This document shows positions 18,562 through 26,769 of a DNA stretch of 64,000 nt, piece by piece. Both the position numbers and the translations under genes were made by a program. The notes beneath the pieces were generated by a model. That model saw nothing but the letters and a program-made list of their open reading frames with translations, was not told where the DNA came from and made no database searches. This DNA is from Orbaceae bacterium BiB (GTDB taxonomy: Bacteria; Pseudomonadota; Gammaproteobacteria; Enterobacterales; Orbaceae). Position 1 is the stretch's first letter. Every line of letters starts with the position of its first letter. The DNA is taken from the NCBI GenBank assembly GCA_036251205.1, contig CP133958.1, positions 806,001-870,000 of the forward strand. The letters are read 5' to 3'.

Positions 18562-19301
18562 TATTCAGCTCCTTTAGATAATAATTTATCATGATATAAA
18601 TTACCTAATGTACCAACAATAACCACAGCAATAATGTAGAGAAAAGTTGCAATCGCAAAATCTTGAAATGTTTTAAGTGATTCGGTTTCGACTTGTCTAG
18701 AGACATAAGATAGTTCAAATACACCAATTGCCATTGTTAACGATGAGTTTTTAATAATATTCATATACTGGCCAACCAATGGCGGAAAAGCGATACGAAA
18801 AGATTGTGGTAAAATAATAAATCGAAAACTTTGCCAACGATTTAAACCTAGCGCTAATGAAGCATTAAGTTGCCCAGTTCGAACACCCAAGATACCTGCT
18901 CTAAACTCTTCAGCAATAAAAGAAGATGAATAAAATGTTAAGCCAATTAAACCAAGTAAAAACTCAAACGATGGCATTTTGAGGATTAAAAAACCGAGAT
19001 CAATTTGAGGTTCATCAAATAGCCATAATTTAAACTCTAGTGGTAAAATATTACCGACACCAAAATACCAGAAAAAGAGTTGCGGTAGTAGCGGTGAGTA
19101 ACGGAAAATAGCATTATAACCATTCACCATTTTACGTATAAAACGACTTTGGCTTTGACCTATCATCGCCAGTAAAAAACCTAAAATGGTGGACAAAATA
19201 ATACAGAGAATGGATATAGCAATAGTGACGATAAAGCCATCCCATAACCACCATAAATAATGGGGGGCGAGTAATTGTTCTGAAATTTGCTGTAATGACA
19301 T
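18561..19301 (-). CDS. Polar amino-acid ABC transporter, permease 1
   Basis: A 246-residue inner-membrane permease of the HisM/GltJ family. It has five hydrophobic segments, the first at about 18-40. The EAA loop is EEFRAGILGVRTGQLNASLA then LGLNRWQSFRFIILPQSFR (about 130-170). It is expected to form a heterodimer with the next permease and to receive substrate from the binding protein encoded upstream. A hairpin at 19325-19341 separates it from that gene and should lower its expression. Start ATG 19301 is reasonable. No lesion seen; no partner ATPase gene in the window. Confidence 0.82.
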   Translation of the reverse strand: MSLQQISEQLLAPHYLWWLWDGFIVTIAISILCIILSTILGFLLAMIGQSQSRFIRKMVNGYNAIFRYSPLLPQLFFWYFGVGNILPLEFKLWLFDEPQIDLGFLILKMPSFEFLLGLIGLTFYSSSFIAEEFRAGILGVRTGQLNASLALGLNRWQSFRFIILPQSFRIAFPPLVGQYMNIIKNSSLTMAIGVFELSYVSRQVETESLKTFQDFAIATFLYIIAVVIVGTLGNLYHDKLLSKGAE

Positions 19302-19324
19302 AATAGATTCCGCTCAAATAAAAG

Positions 19325-19341
19325 CGCCGCATAATGCGGCG
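19325..19341 (-). terminator. Intercistronic hairpin in the ABC operon
   Basis: CGCCGCA-TAA-TGCGGCG (19325-19341) followed on the minus strand by CTTTTATTTG. It looks like a partial terminator that lets the binding protein be made in excess over the permeases, a known pattern in periplasmic transport operons. Confidence 0.65.
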
Positions 19342-19364
19342 TTAGTTTAAATTGAAATTTTACT

Positions 19365-20204
19365 TTATTTAGCTAGTGCGCCATCACCAGTTTTAAAGTC
19401 TCCACGCGGCATCGCAGATGTTGTGTCAGGGCCAAACCAACGATTATAGATTTCAACTGCTTGACCATTTTGTTCTAAGGCAAATAATACTTCATTTACT
19501 TTATCTTTTAATCGTGTTTCACCTTTTGGAATTCCCACAGCTTGATACTCTTGGGTAATACTAAATGGTGAAATTTCAAATTGTTCGCGTTGTTCAACGG
19601 GAACATTCGCCAATAAACCGACTAACTTAGCGTCATCTTGTGTAATCGCTTGTACAACACCATTACGTAACGCCACAAAAGCAAATGGTGTATCATCGTA
19701 AGAGATCACTTTTACACTCGGATACTGTTCACGTAAAGTAATTTCCATTACAGTTCCTTTATCAGCACCAACACGTAGTTTTTGTAAATCATCAGCCGTT
19801 TTGAGTAAACCTTTTTTAGCAATAAATTTTTGTCCAGTCGCAAAATAAGGTACGCTAAAATCAACGGTTTGAGCTCGTTCAGGTGTCACGGTAAAGTTAG
19901 CGACAATTAAATCAGCTTTTTGTGAGGTTAAAATTGGAATACGGTTAGCTGGATTCGTTGGAACTAAAGTCACTTTGACATTAAGTGCATCACCAATTGC
20001 CTTAGCGTAATCAACATCCAGCCCTGTAATTGTTTTTGTTTTTTCATCTACAAAACCAAATGGTGGATTGCTGTCAAAAACCGCGATTTTAATTTCACCA
20101 CGTTTTTCGATGTCATCTAAACGATCTGCATAAGCATTATTAGCAGCTAACACTGCGCCAATTAATGTTAGTGCTGTTATGGTTTTTTTTACTATCGCTT
20201 TCAT
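19365..20204 (-). CDS. Periplasmic amino-acid-binding protein of an ABC transporter
   Basis: A 279-residue solute-binding protein of family 3. A Sec signal peptide ends at about NNAYA-D (residues 1-26). The mature part begins DRLDDIEKRGEIKIAVFDSN and has GLDVDYAKAIGDAL, then ANFTVTPERAQTVDFSVPYF (about 95-125), the stretch that holds the Arg and Asp contacting the ligand's alpha-amino and carboxyl groups. It delivers a polar amino acid to the two permeases downstream. GltI-like or cystine-binding roles are both possible. It is first in the operon and divergent from the oxalate operon across about 700 bases. Confidence 0.85.
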   Translation of the reverse strand: MKAIVKKTITALTLIGAVLAANNAYADRLDDIEKRGEIKIAVFDSNPPFGFVDEKTKTITGLDVDYAKAIGDALNVKVTLVPTNPANRIPILTSQKADLIVANFTVTPERAQTVDFSVPYFATGQKFIAKKGLLKTADDLQKLRVGADKGTVMEITLREQYPSVKVISYDDTPFAFVALRNGVVQAITQDDAKLVGLLANVPVEQREQFEISPFSITQEYQAVGIPKGETRLKDKVNEVLFALEQNGQAVEIYNRWFGPDTTSAMPRGDFKTGDGALAK

Positions 20205-20344
20205 TATATTCCCCAGCTTTTTTGATGAACTTAGTCTAACAATCGTTAGTAAAATTTCTAAATAATAAAAAAGCAGATATTTATAACTTTTAGTTATATA
20301 TTAGTTATTAACGTTGATAAATAGAAAGAAATTATATTGATGAA

Positions 20345-20386
20345 TTCGTTATTTTATTGCTGTAAAGTGTAAATATAGTATAAAAA
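20345..20386 (+). repeat. Dispersed intergenic repeat, copy 2
   Basis: Starts TTCGTTATTTTATTGCTGTA and ends ATATAGTATAAAAA. It is almost identical in its first 20 and last 10 bases to copy 1 near 5.6 kb. Lies between divergent operons. Confidence 0.6.
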
Positions 20387-20507
20387 ACAAGCTCTATAAT
20401 TAGATACCGATAATAGATGAGTTTAGTTATGAAATAGTATTATTGTATTAATTGTATAAAATAGAACATACACCCCATTAAACATCATCTAATAAGAGGT
20501 ATTTTCT

Positions 20508-20544
20508 GCTTAATTTCCACAAAAATTCTCGCTTAAATTCCACA
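20508..20544. repeat. Pair of short direct repeats upstream of the oxalate operon
   Basis: GCTTAATTTCCACA (20508-20521) and GCTTAAATTCCACA (20531-20544) differ at one base and start 23 bases apart, about two helical turns. This spacing suggests tandem binding sites on one face of the DNA. The regulator is unknown. Confidence 0.4.
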
Positions 20545-20906
20545 GAAAAAAAATAAATTTGAATAAATGCCTAAAAAAAATAATGGTTTTCTATTTTTTT
20601 ACAATAGTAATGGAACCATTAATTAATTTTATAAAAACTCTAAAATAATTTTTTTATTATTAAAAATCAATTCATTAGATTTGTTAATTTTTATTGCAAA
20701 ACAAATATACAGAGCTTTAGCATGTGTTGATATTTCGATTTATCTACATTATTCTGAATTTATAAATTTAATATGAAAAGAAAATATTATTAAATTTGTC
20801 GATTCAAATAAACCATTTTATCGTGAATAAATTTTTTTCCTTGCAAAAAAATAAAAAGACACATAAAAAATTTAATTCTATATTAATGAAATAAGTGAGG
20901 TTACAC

Positions 20907-22157
20907 ATGACTCTTCCACTACAAGGTATCCGAGTACTCGATTTTACAGGAGTACAATCTGGTCCATCATGTACACAAATGTTAGCCTGGTTTGGTGCTG
21001 ATGTAATAAAAATTGAGCGTCCAGGTGTCGGTGATGTGACTCGTAACCAATTACGTGATATCCCTGATGTTGATGCCCTCTATTTTACCATGTTAAATAG
21101 TAATAAACGCTCGCTTGAACTCAATACCAAAACCCCAGAAGGGAAAGAGGTTATGACTAAATTGATTCAAGGGGCTGATGTGCTTGTTGAAAACTTCCAT
21201 CCGGGTGCCATGGATCATATGGGCTTTACTTGGGAATACATTCAAGAGCTTAATCCTCGCTTAATTTTTGGTTCAATCAAAGGCTTTAATGATTGTTCGC
21301 CGTATGTTGATGTTAAAGCGTATGAAAATGTAGCACAAGCCGCTGGCGGTGCATTATCAACTACCGGTTTCTGGGATGGTCCACCAACAGTAAGCGCTGC
21401 AGCACTTGGTGACAGTAACACTGGTATGCACTTACTCATCGGATTATTAGCAGCATTATTACAACGTGAAAAAACTGGTAAAGGCCAACGCGTCACCATG
21501 TCAATGCAAGATGCCGTGCTGAACTTATGCCGTGTAAAACTGCGTGACCAACAACGTTTAGAAAAAGTCGGTTACCTTGAAGAGTACCCGCAATACCCTA
21601 ACGGAACCTTTGGTGATGCCGTACCACGTGGGGGGAATGCCGGTGGCGGTGGTCAACCTGGTTGGGTATTAAAATGTAAAGGTTGGGAAACCGATCCGAA
21701 TGCCTATATCTACTTCACCATTCAAGAGCAAAACTGGGAAAATACCTGTAAAGCCATCGGTAAACCAGAGTGGGCCCAAGATCCAAACTACAATACAGCG
21801 AAAGCTCGTCAGCCGCATATTTTTGATATTTTTGCTGAAATTGAAAAATTCCTCGCTAATTATGATAAACATGCCGCAGTGAAATACTTAAGTGGTTACG
21901 ATGTACCATGTGCCCCGGTCTTAAGTATGAAAGAGATCGCCGAAGACCCATCATTGCGTGAAAGTGGTAGTGTGGTTGAAGTTGAGCAGCCTGGTCGTGG
22001 GACTTACCTAACTGTTGGTTGCCCAATGAAATTCTCTGCCTTTACTCCGGAAATCAAAAGTGCTCCGTTACTTGGTGAACACAGTGAACAGGTGTTAAAA
22101 GAGCTCGGCTATAACGATGAACAAATCGCGCACATGCGTCAAAGTGGTGCCATCTAA
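20907..22157 (+). CDS. frc: Formyl-CoA:oxalate CoA-transferase
   Basis: A 416-residue class III CoA-transferase, the same length as E. coli Frc (YfdW) and nearly collinear with it. Landmarks are [32 protein letters not shown], the catalytic Asp169 in ALGDSNTG, and the glycine loop [12 protein letters not shown] that gates the active site. It moves CoA from formyl-CoA to oxalate, giving oxalyl-CoA for the decarboxylase encoded next. ATG 20907 is chosen because GAGG lies seven bases before it; an in-frame GTG at 20895 would include that ribosome site. It heads the operon frc-oxc-yfdV-yfdE. Conservation with the enterobacterial protein is striking. Confidence 0.95.
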   Translation: MTLPLQGIRVLDFTGVQSGPSCTQMLAWFGADVIKIERPGVGDVTRNQLRDIPDVDALYFTMLNSNKRSLELNTKTPEGKEVMTKLIQGADVLVENFHPGAMDHMGFTWEYIQELNPRLIFGSIKGFNDCSPYVDVKAYENVAQAAGGALSTTGFWDGPPTVSAAALGDSNTGMHLLIGLLAALLQREKTGKGQRVTMSMQDAVLNLCRVKLRDQQRLEKVGYLEEYPQYPNGTFGDAVPRGGNAGGGGQPGWVLKCKGWETDPNAYIYFTIQEQNWENTCKAIGKPEWAQDPNYNTAKARQPHIFDIFAEIEKFLANYDKHAAVKYLSGYDVPCAPVLSMKEIAEDPSLRESGSVVEVEQPGRGTYLTVGCPMKFSAFTPEIKSAPLLGEHSEQVLKELGYNDEQIAHMRQSGAI

Positions 22158-22180
22158 TTCTCGTTTTTAGTTGAACATTT

Positions 22181-22212
22181 CAATAGGGGTTAGGCATTGC
22201 TCGCCCCTATTG
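22181..22212 (+). other. Intercistronic hairpin frc-oxc
   Basis: CAATAGGGG (22181-22189) and CCCCTATTG (22204-22212) form a perfect 9-base stem. No T-run follows, so it is more likely an mRNA-stability element than a full terminator. Confidence 0.55.
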
Positions 22213-22243
22213 CGTTTGTCTCCATTAATATTAAGGAAATTCC

Positions 22244-23947
22244 ATGTCTGATAACAATACTCAAAATCTAACCGATGGCATGCACATTATCGTTGATGCG
22301 TTAAAAAAGAATGACATCAAAACTATTTATGGTGTAGTGGGTATTCCCATTACTGATTTGGCTCGTCACGCTCAAGCGGAAGGGATCCGTTATATCGGTT
22401 TTCGTCACGAACAATCGGCGGGTAACGCAGCAGCAATCAGTGGCTATCTCACTAAGAAACCGGGGATCTGTTTAACCGTTTCTGCGCCGGGCTTTTTAAA
22501 TGGTCTGGTCGCCTTAGCCAATGCCACCACCAACGGTTTTCCGATGATTTTAATCAGCGGTTCAAGTGATCGTGAAATCATCGATTTACAGCAAGGTGAT
22601 TATGAAGAGCTTGACCAGATGACGGCAGCAAAACCTTATGCAAAAGCGTCATTTCGCGTCAATAAACCAGAAGATATCGGTATTGCTTTAGCGCGCGCTA
22701 TTCGAGCCTCTGTCTCTGGACGACCTGGCGGTGTGTATTTAGATTTAACAACCGAGCTATTATCCAGCGTTATGGATAAAGAGGCAGCGGATAAATCGAC
22801 CTTTAAAGTAGAAAACCCGGCACCGGCACAGCTTCCTGCGCCTGAATCTGTCGAAAAAGCGCTGCAACTCTTATCAACGGCTAAACGTCCATTGGTAATT
22901 TTAGGTAAAGGGGCGGCCTACGCACAAGCGGATGAAGATATTCAAACCTTTATTGAAAAGACGGGGATCCCTTTTCTCCCGATGTCGATGGCGAAAGGTT
23001 TACTGCCAGATACGCATAAACAGTCAGCAGCAGCCGCACGTTCACATGCCATTTCTCATGCTGATGTGATTGTCTTATTAGGGGCAAGATTAAACTGGCT
23101 ATTAGGTCATGGTAAAGGTAAAAACTGGTCGGCTGATACACAGTTGATCCAAGTGGATATTGATGCCAATGAAATGGACAGTAACCGTCATATTACTGCA
23201 CCGGTCGTGGGCGATATGAATTCGGTGATGGCGCAGTTTGTCAGTGGGTTAGATAAATTCACGATTCACGCTAGCCAAGCATGGACAGATGAACTTGATG
23301 CGATCAAAGTCACAAATGGCGCGAAAATGGCGGCGAAATTGAACAAAGACGTGGTGCCAATGAACTATTTTTGTGCGCTACGCGCTATCCGCGATGTGCT
23401 GGTGGATTATAAAGAGGCTTACGTGGTCAATGAAGGCGCGAACACTCTGGATAATGGCCGTAATATCATCGATATGTATCGACCACGTCAACGTCTTGAT
23501 TGTGGGACTTGGGGTGTGATGGGCATTGGTATGGGGTATGCGATTGGTGCCGCGGCAACGAGTGGTAAACCGGTTGTTGCGATTGAAGGCGACAGTGCTT
23601 TTGGTTTTAGCGGCATGGAAATTGAGACAATCTGCCGTTACCAATTACCAGTGACTATTTTAGTGTTTAATAACGGCGGTGTTTATCGTGGAGATGATAT
23701 TAATCGTCATGGTGATAGTGATCCGGCACCGACTTATTTAATGAAAGAAGCCCGTTATGACAAGATGATGGAAGCGTTTGGCGGTCAAGGCTTTAATGCA
23801 ACGACATCGGATGAAATTAAGGCAGCATTATTAGCAGGCTTACAATCTGGTAAACCGACATTAATTAACTGTGTTATCGATCCGACTGTTGGAACTGAAA
23901 GTGGCCATTTAACTAACTTAAATCCTCAATCAGTTGATAAAAAATAG
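22244..23947 (+). CDS. oxc: Oxalyl-CoA decarboxylase
   Basis: A 567-residue thiamine-diphosphate enzyme (E. coli Oxc/YfdU is 564). It has the three domains of the family: N-terminal pyrimidine-binding with the catalytic Glu in GFRHEQSAGNAAA (about 50-62), a central domain with LVILGKGAAYAQADEDI, and C-terminal diphosphate-binding with GDSAFGFSGMEIETICRYQL ending near NNGG. It converts oxalyl-CoA to formyl-CoA and CO2, regenerating the donor for Frc and consuming a proton. AAGGAA precedes the ATG. By eye this gene is clearly richer in G and C than its neighbours (about half in the lines around 23340-23460), hinting at a different history. Confidence 0.95.
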   Translation: MSDNNTQNLTDGMHIIVDALKKNDIKTIYGVVGIPITDLARHAQAEGIRYIGFRHEQSAGNAAAISGYLTKKPGICLTVSAPGFLNGLVALANATTNGFPMILISGSSDREIIDLQQGDYEELDQMTAAKPYAKASFRVNKPEDIGIALARAIRASVSGRPGGVYLDLTTELLSSVMDKEAADKSTFKVENPAPAQLPAPESVEKALQLLSTAKRPLVILGKGAAYAQADEDIQTFIEKTGIPFLPMSMAKGLLPDTHKQSAAAARSHAISHADVIVLLGARLNWLLGHGKGKNWSADTQLIQVDIDANEMDSNRHITAPVVGDMNSVMAQFVSGLDKFTIHASQAWTDELDAIKVTNGAKMAAKLNKDVVPMNYFCALRAIRDVLVDYKEAYVVNEGANTLDNGRNIIDMYRPRQRLDCGTWGVMGIGMGYAIGAAATSGKPVVAIEGDSAFGFSGMEIETICRYQLPVTILVFNNGGVYRGDDINRHGDSDPAPTYLMKEARYDKMMEAFGGQGFNATTSDEIKAALLAGLQSGKPTLINCVIDPTVGTESGHLTNLNPQSVDKK

Positions 23948-23956
23948 CTGTAAATC

Positions 23957-23982
23957 GGCAAGTAAGATCACTATTACTTGCC
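23957..23982 (+). other. Intercistronic hairpin oxc-yfdV
   Basis: GGCAAGTAA (23957-23965) and TTACTTGCC (23974-23982) form a perfect 9-base stem with an 8-base loop, followed by TTCATT. It lies between the oxc stop and the yfdV ribosome site. Confidence 0.55.
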
Positions 23983-24015
23983 TTCATTAATAATAAAAAA
24001 AGCTAAGGAGCTTTT

Positions 24016-24969
24016 ATGTTTAGTATTTTTATGGCCGATTTGTTGCCAATCATTGTGATTATGGCTTTAGGTTATGCCAGCGGTAAGCGTAATGTCTTTA
24101 CCGAAGATCAAGCTAAAGCATTTAATAAACTAGTGCTTAACTATGCATTACCTGCTGCACTATTCGTATCATTAGTGCGTGCAGATAGATCAATGCTATT
24201 TGCTGATATGACATTAACTATTGTTTCATTTGTTGGGTTAATTATCAGTTTCTTTGTCGCGTTTTATAGTTGTAAATATATTTTTAAACATACTCGTGGC
24301 GAAGCTGCAGTTTGTGCATTAATCGCAGGTTCTCCAACTATCGGTTTCTTAGGATTTGCTGTACTTGATCCAATTTATGGTGATACCGTATCAACAGGTC
24401 TTGTTGTCGCAATTATCTCAATTATTGTCAATGCAATTACGATTCCAATTGGTCTATTTTTATTAAGCCCAGCTAAAGGCGAAAATGAAAAAGGTAATAG
24501 TGGTTTAAACTCTTTAATCTCTGCATTAAAAGAACCTGTTGTTTGGTCACCAATTTTAGCAACAGTATTAGTATTAGTCGGCTTCAAATTACCAGCGGTT
24601 TGGGATCCAACATTCGATCTTATCGCTAAAGCGAACTCAGGTGTCGCGGTATTTGCTGCTGGTTTAACTTTAGCTGCTAATAAATTCGAGTTTGATGGTG
24701 AAATTATTTACAACACCCTATTAAAACTTGTCTTTATGCCCGCGTTATTATTAGTACTTGGTTTAATGTTCCATATGTCTTCAAATAACTTACAAATGAT
24801 GGTTCTTGCAGGGGCATTACCACCGGCTTTCTCTGGTATTATTATTGCTAGCCGTTTTGGTGTATATACACGAACAGGTACAGCATCACTTGCAGTTAGT
24901 GTGCTTGGCTTTATTATTGCCGCACCAGCTTGGATTTTCATTACACGTTATGTGATTGGTTTAGTGTAG
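24016..24969 (+). CDS. yfdV: Auxin-efflux-carrier family transporter YfdV
   Basis: A 317-residue inner-membrane protein of the AEC family, collinear with E. coli YfdV (314). About ten hydrophobic helices are visible. Diagnostic stretches are [59 protein letters not shown] and a broken-helix region [20 protein letters not shown]. Members move organic anions. Sitting between oxalate genes it is the likely oxalate importer or oxalate/formate exchanger, though YfdV's substrate has not been settled to my knowledge. AAGGAG precedes the ATG. A terminator-like hairpin follows at 25004. Confidence 0.92.
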   Translation: MFSIFMADLLPIIVIMALGYASGKRNVFTEDQAKAFNKLVLNYALPAALFVSLVRADRSMLFADMTLTIVSFVGLIISFFVAFYSCKYIFKHTRGEAAVCALIAGSPTIGFLGFAVLDPIYGDTVSTGLVVAIISIIVNAITIPIGLFLLSPAKGENEKGNSGLNSLISALKEPVVWSPILATVLVLVGFKLPAVWDPTFDLIAKANSGVAVFAAGLTLAANKFEFDGEIIYNTLLKLVFMPALLLVLGLMFHMSSNNLQMMVLAGALPPAFSGIIIASRFGVYTRTGTASLAVSVLGFIIAAPAWIFITRYVIGLV

Positions 24970-25003
24970 TATCAATTATTTGATATTAAATCAGTTAACT
25001 AAT

Positions 25004-25037
25004 AAAGAGATCAATGGGTAACCTTGGTCTCTTTTTT
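25004..25037 (+). terminator. Terminator or attenuator between yfdV and yfdE
   Basis: AAAGAGATC (25004-25012) pairs with GGTCTCTTT (25026-25034; one G-T wobble) and runs into a TTTTT tract. It should end much of the transcription before yfdE. Confidence 0.7.
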
Positions 25038-25085
25038 CTATTAGATAAAGAAATAATTTAGTTATGTAATACGATAGGAGTGAGT

Positions 25086-26243
25086 ATGTCAGATAATACC
25101 CCATTAGCAAAAGGTCCCTTTGAAGGGCTTCTTGTAATTGATTTAACCCATGTATTAAATGGTCCTTTTGGTACGCAAATTTTAGCTGACTTAGGTGCCC
25201 GTGTCATAAAAGTAGAACAACCAGGACATGGTGATGACACCAGACTTTACGGTCCATTTTCTAACGGCGAATCACTCTACTACAGTTTTACCAATCGCGG
25301 TAAAGAGAGCATTGTGCTTAATTTAAAAGAAGATGCAGATCGTCAGATCTTCTTTAATATGATTAAAGAAGCCGATGTACTAGCTGAAAACTTTCGCCCC
25401 GGTACCATGAATAAATTAGGTTTATCTTATGAAGCCTTAGCGAAAATTAATCCTCGTCTTATTTATGCGTCCTCCTCTGGATTTGGTCATACCGGACCAC
25501 TCGCCAATGCGCCGGCTTATGATACTATTATTCAGGCAATGAGTGGCATTATGATGGAAACGGGTTTTGTTAATGGTCCAGCCACACGGGTTGGCACATC
25601 GATCTCCGATTTATGTGGTGGTATTTATATGTTTTGTGGTATCGCCAGCGCACTCTATGGACGAGAACGCACAGGTAAAGGAACACATGTTGATGTTGCC
25701 ATGTTTGACTCTACACTGGCTTTTTTAGAGCATGGTTTAATGAACTATGTTGCAACAGGTAAATCTCCTGAACGCTTAGGAGATCGTCACCCTTATATGG
25801 CACCTTTTGATGTTTTTCAAACCAAAGATAAGCAAATTGCGATCTGTTGTGGCAATGATGAACTGTTTGCTGAGTTATGTGATGCACTTGAAACACCACA
25901 ATTAGTCAGTGATGAGCGCTTTAGTAGTAATGCCAGTCGCGTCAAAAATCAAGCCGAGTTAAAGATTATTATTGAGAAGCAGCTGAGTCAAAACAATGCT
26001 GAGTATTGGTTGGTAGAGATAGAAAAACACCGAGTCCCTGTTGCTCCACTACTTGGTGTTGCCGAAGCAATGGCACTACCACAAACCAAAGCGCGTAACA
26101 TGCTTATTGATGCGGGTGCAGTCAAAGTCCCTGGGACCCCAATTAAATTGAGTAGCTACCCCGATCCTTCTGTAAGAAAAGGAGCGCCTAAATTAGATGA
26201 ACATGGACCAATGATTCGTCAAGAGTTTAGTCATAAAAAGTAA
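25086..26243 (+). CDS. yfdE: Acetyl-CoA:oxalate CoA-transferase (YfdE/UctC)
   Basis: A 385-residue class III CoA-transferase collinear with E. coli YfdE (381), which uses acetyl-CoA to activate oxalate. Landmarks are KGPFEGLLVIDLTHVLNGPF, RVIKVEQPGHGDDTRLYGP, the catalytic Asp in SISDLCGGIY (about 172) and MNYVATGKSPERLGDRHPYM. It offers a second way to make oxalyl-CoA, priming the Frc/Oxc cycle. The start is ATG 25086, five bases after AGGAG; the in-frame GTG at 25080 overlaps that site. It is the fourth gene of the oxalate cluster but is separated from yfdV by a terminator-like hairpin, so it may also have its own promoter. Confidence 0.92.
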   Translation: MSDNTPLAKGPFEGLLVIDLTHVLNGPFGTQILADLGARVIKVEQPGHGDDTRLYGPFSNGESLYYSFTNRGKESIVLNLKEDADRQIFFNMIKEADVLAENFRPGTMNKLGLSYEALAKINPRLIYASSSGFGHTGPLANAPAYDTIIQAMSGIMMETGFVNGPATRVGTSISDLCGGIYMFCGIASALYGRERTGKGTHVDVAMFDSTLAFLEHGLMNYVATGKSPERLGDRHPYMAPFDVFQTKDKQIAICCGNDELFAELCDALETPQLVSDERFSSNASRVKNQAELKIIIEKQLSQNNAEYWLVEIEKHRVPVAPLLGVAEAMALPQTKARNMLIDAGAVKVPGTPIKLSSYPDPSVRKGAPKLDEHGPMIRQEFSHKK

Positions 26244-26576
26244 ATGACATGTATTATCAAGTTCAGCATTTAATAAAACAGATGTGAACTACAATAAAAT
26301 GTCAGCTTTCTTGATATCGTATTCATTAGTGCTAGAAGGCTGACATTCACTATCATTCACTACGACTATCAGTTGTAGCCGCTAAATTGAGATAAAATTT
26401 AATTCAGCACATTTTAATTTATAAGATTTTTTCACTATATTAATATGTGATAGTAAGATTATAACGATCGATAAGATATGATGAGAAAATTGACGGTATT
26501 ATATTGATGACTATGTTAGTTAACAGCTAAAGAATTAAACGTAAAATCCTTTAGCTATTTTTATTTTATGGATAAA
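26244..26576. other. Intergenic region between yfdE and the small basic ORF
   Basis: Contains a long imperfect hairpin: AATGTCAGC-TTTCT (from 26298) against AGAAG-GCTGACATT (to 26347), about 14 pairs with one wobble and no T-run, then a smaller hairpin near 26365, then the terminator at 26525. No coding frame recognised. Confidence 0.45.
26525..26567 (+). terminator. Rho-independent terminator downstream of yfdE
   Basis: AGCTAAAG (26525-26532) and CTTTAGCT (26549-26556) followed by ATTTTTATTTT. It is oriented for plus-strand transcripts, about 280 bases after the yfdE stop. Confidence 0.7.
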
Positions 26577-26654
26577 TTACACTGGTCGGGCATTGTTTTT
26601 TATACTCTTTTTCTTTTTAATTAATTTAATTAAATTTTTATGTGGACATTTCAT
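26577..26654 (-). CDS. Possible small basic protein (25 residues) beyond mgtA
   Basis: A 25-codon frame begins ATG at 26654 with a very good ribosome site, AAGGAG then AACAAT. The peptide starts MKCPHKNLIKLIKKKK and ends NNARPV, so it is strongly basic and not a membrane protein like MgtS or MgtR. It lies 115 bases after the mgtA stop, but a terminator (26716-26739) comes between, so it would need its own promoter or read-through. I do not recognise the sequence. The only evidence is the ribosome site and the position, so translation is uncertain. Confidence 0.4.
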   Translation of the reverse strand: MKCPHKNLIKLIKKKKSIKNNARPV

Positions 26655-26715
26655 ATTGTTCTCCTTATGTATACATATCTATCTCGCTTATTGATATCTA
26701 TTGTGTTTTTAAAAT

Positions 26716-26739
26716 GCAGCTATTTAAATAAATAGCTGC
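26716..26739 (-). terminator. Terminator of mgtA
   Basis: GCAGCTATTT (26716-26725) and AAATAGCTGC (26730-26739) form a perfect 10-base stem with a four-base loop. ATTTTA follows on the minus strand. About 30 bases after the mgtA stop codon. Confidence 0.7.
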
Positions 26740-26769
26740 GACGAATATATTAAATTTATCTGATAATTA

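Larger units (their letters stand above)
20205..20906. other. Long AT-rich region between the ABC and oxalate operons
   Basis: About 700 bases between divergent operons. It contains dispersed repeat copy 2 (20345-20386) and two near-identical 14-base words (20508-20521, 20531-20544). The stretch nearest frc is extremely AT-rich with many A and T runs, as in promoters bound by H-NS-like proteins. No coding frame. Confidence 0.5.

Noticed and set aside
22181-25037. REP-like repeats in the oxalate operon
   Set aside because: The three intercistronic stems have unrelated sequences, so they are separate hairpins.
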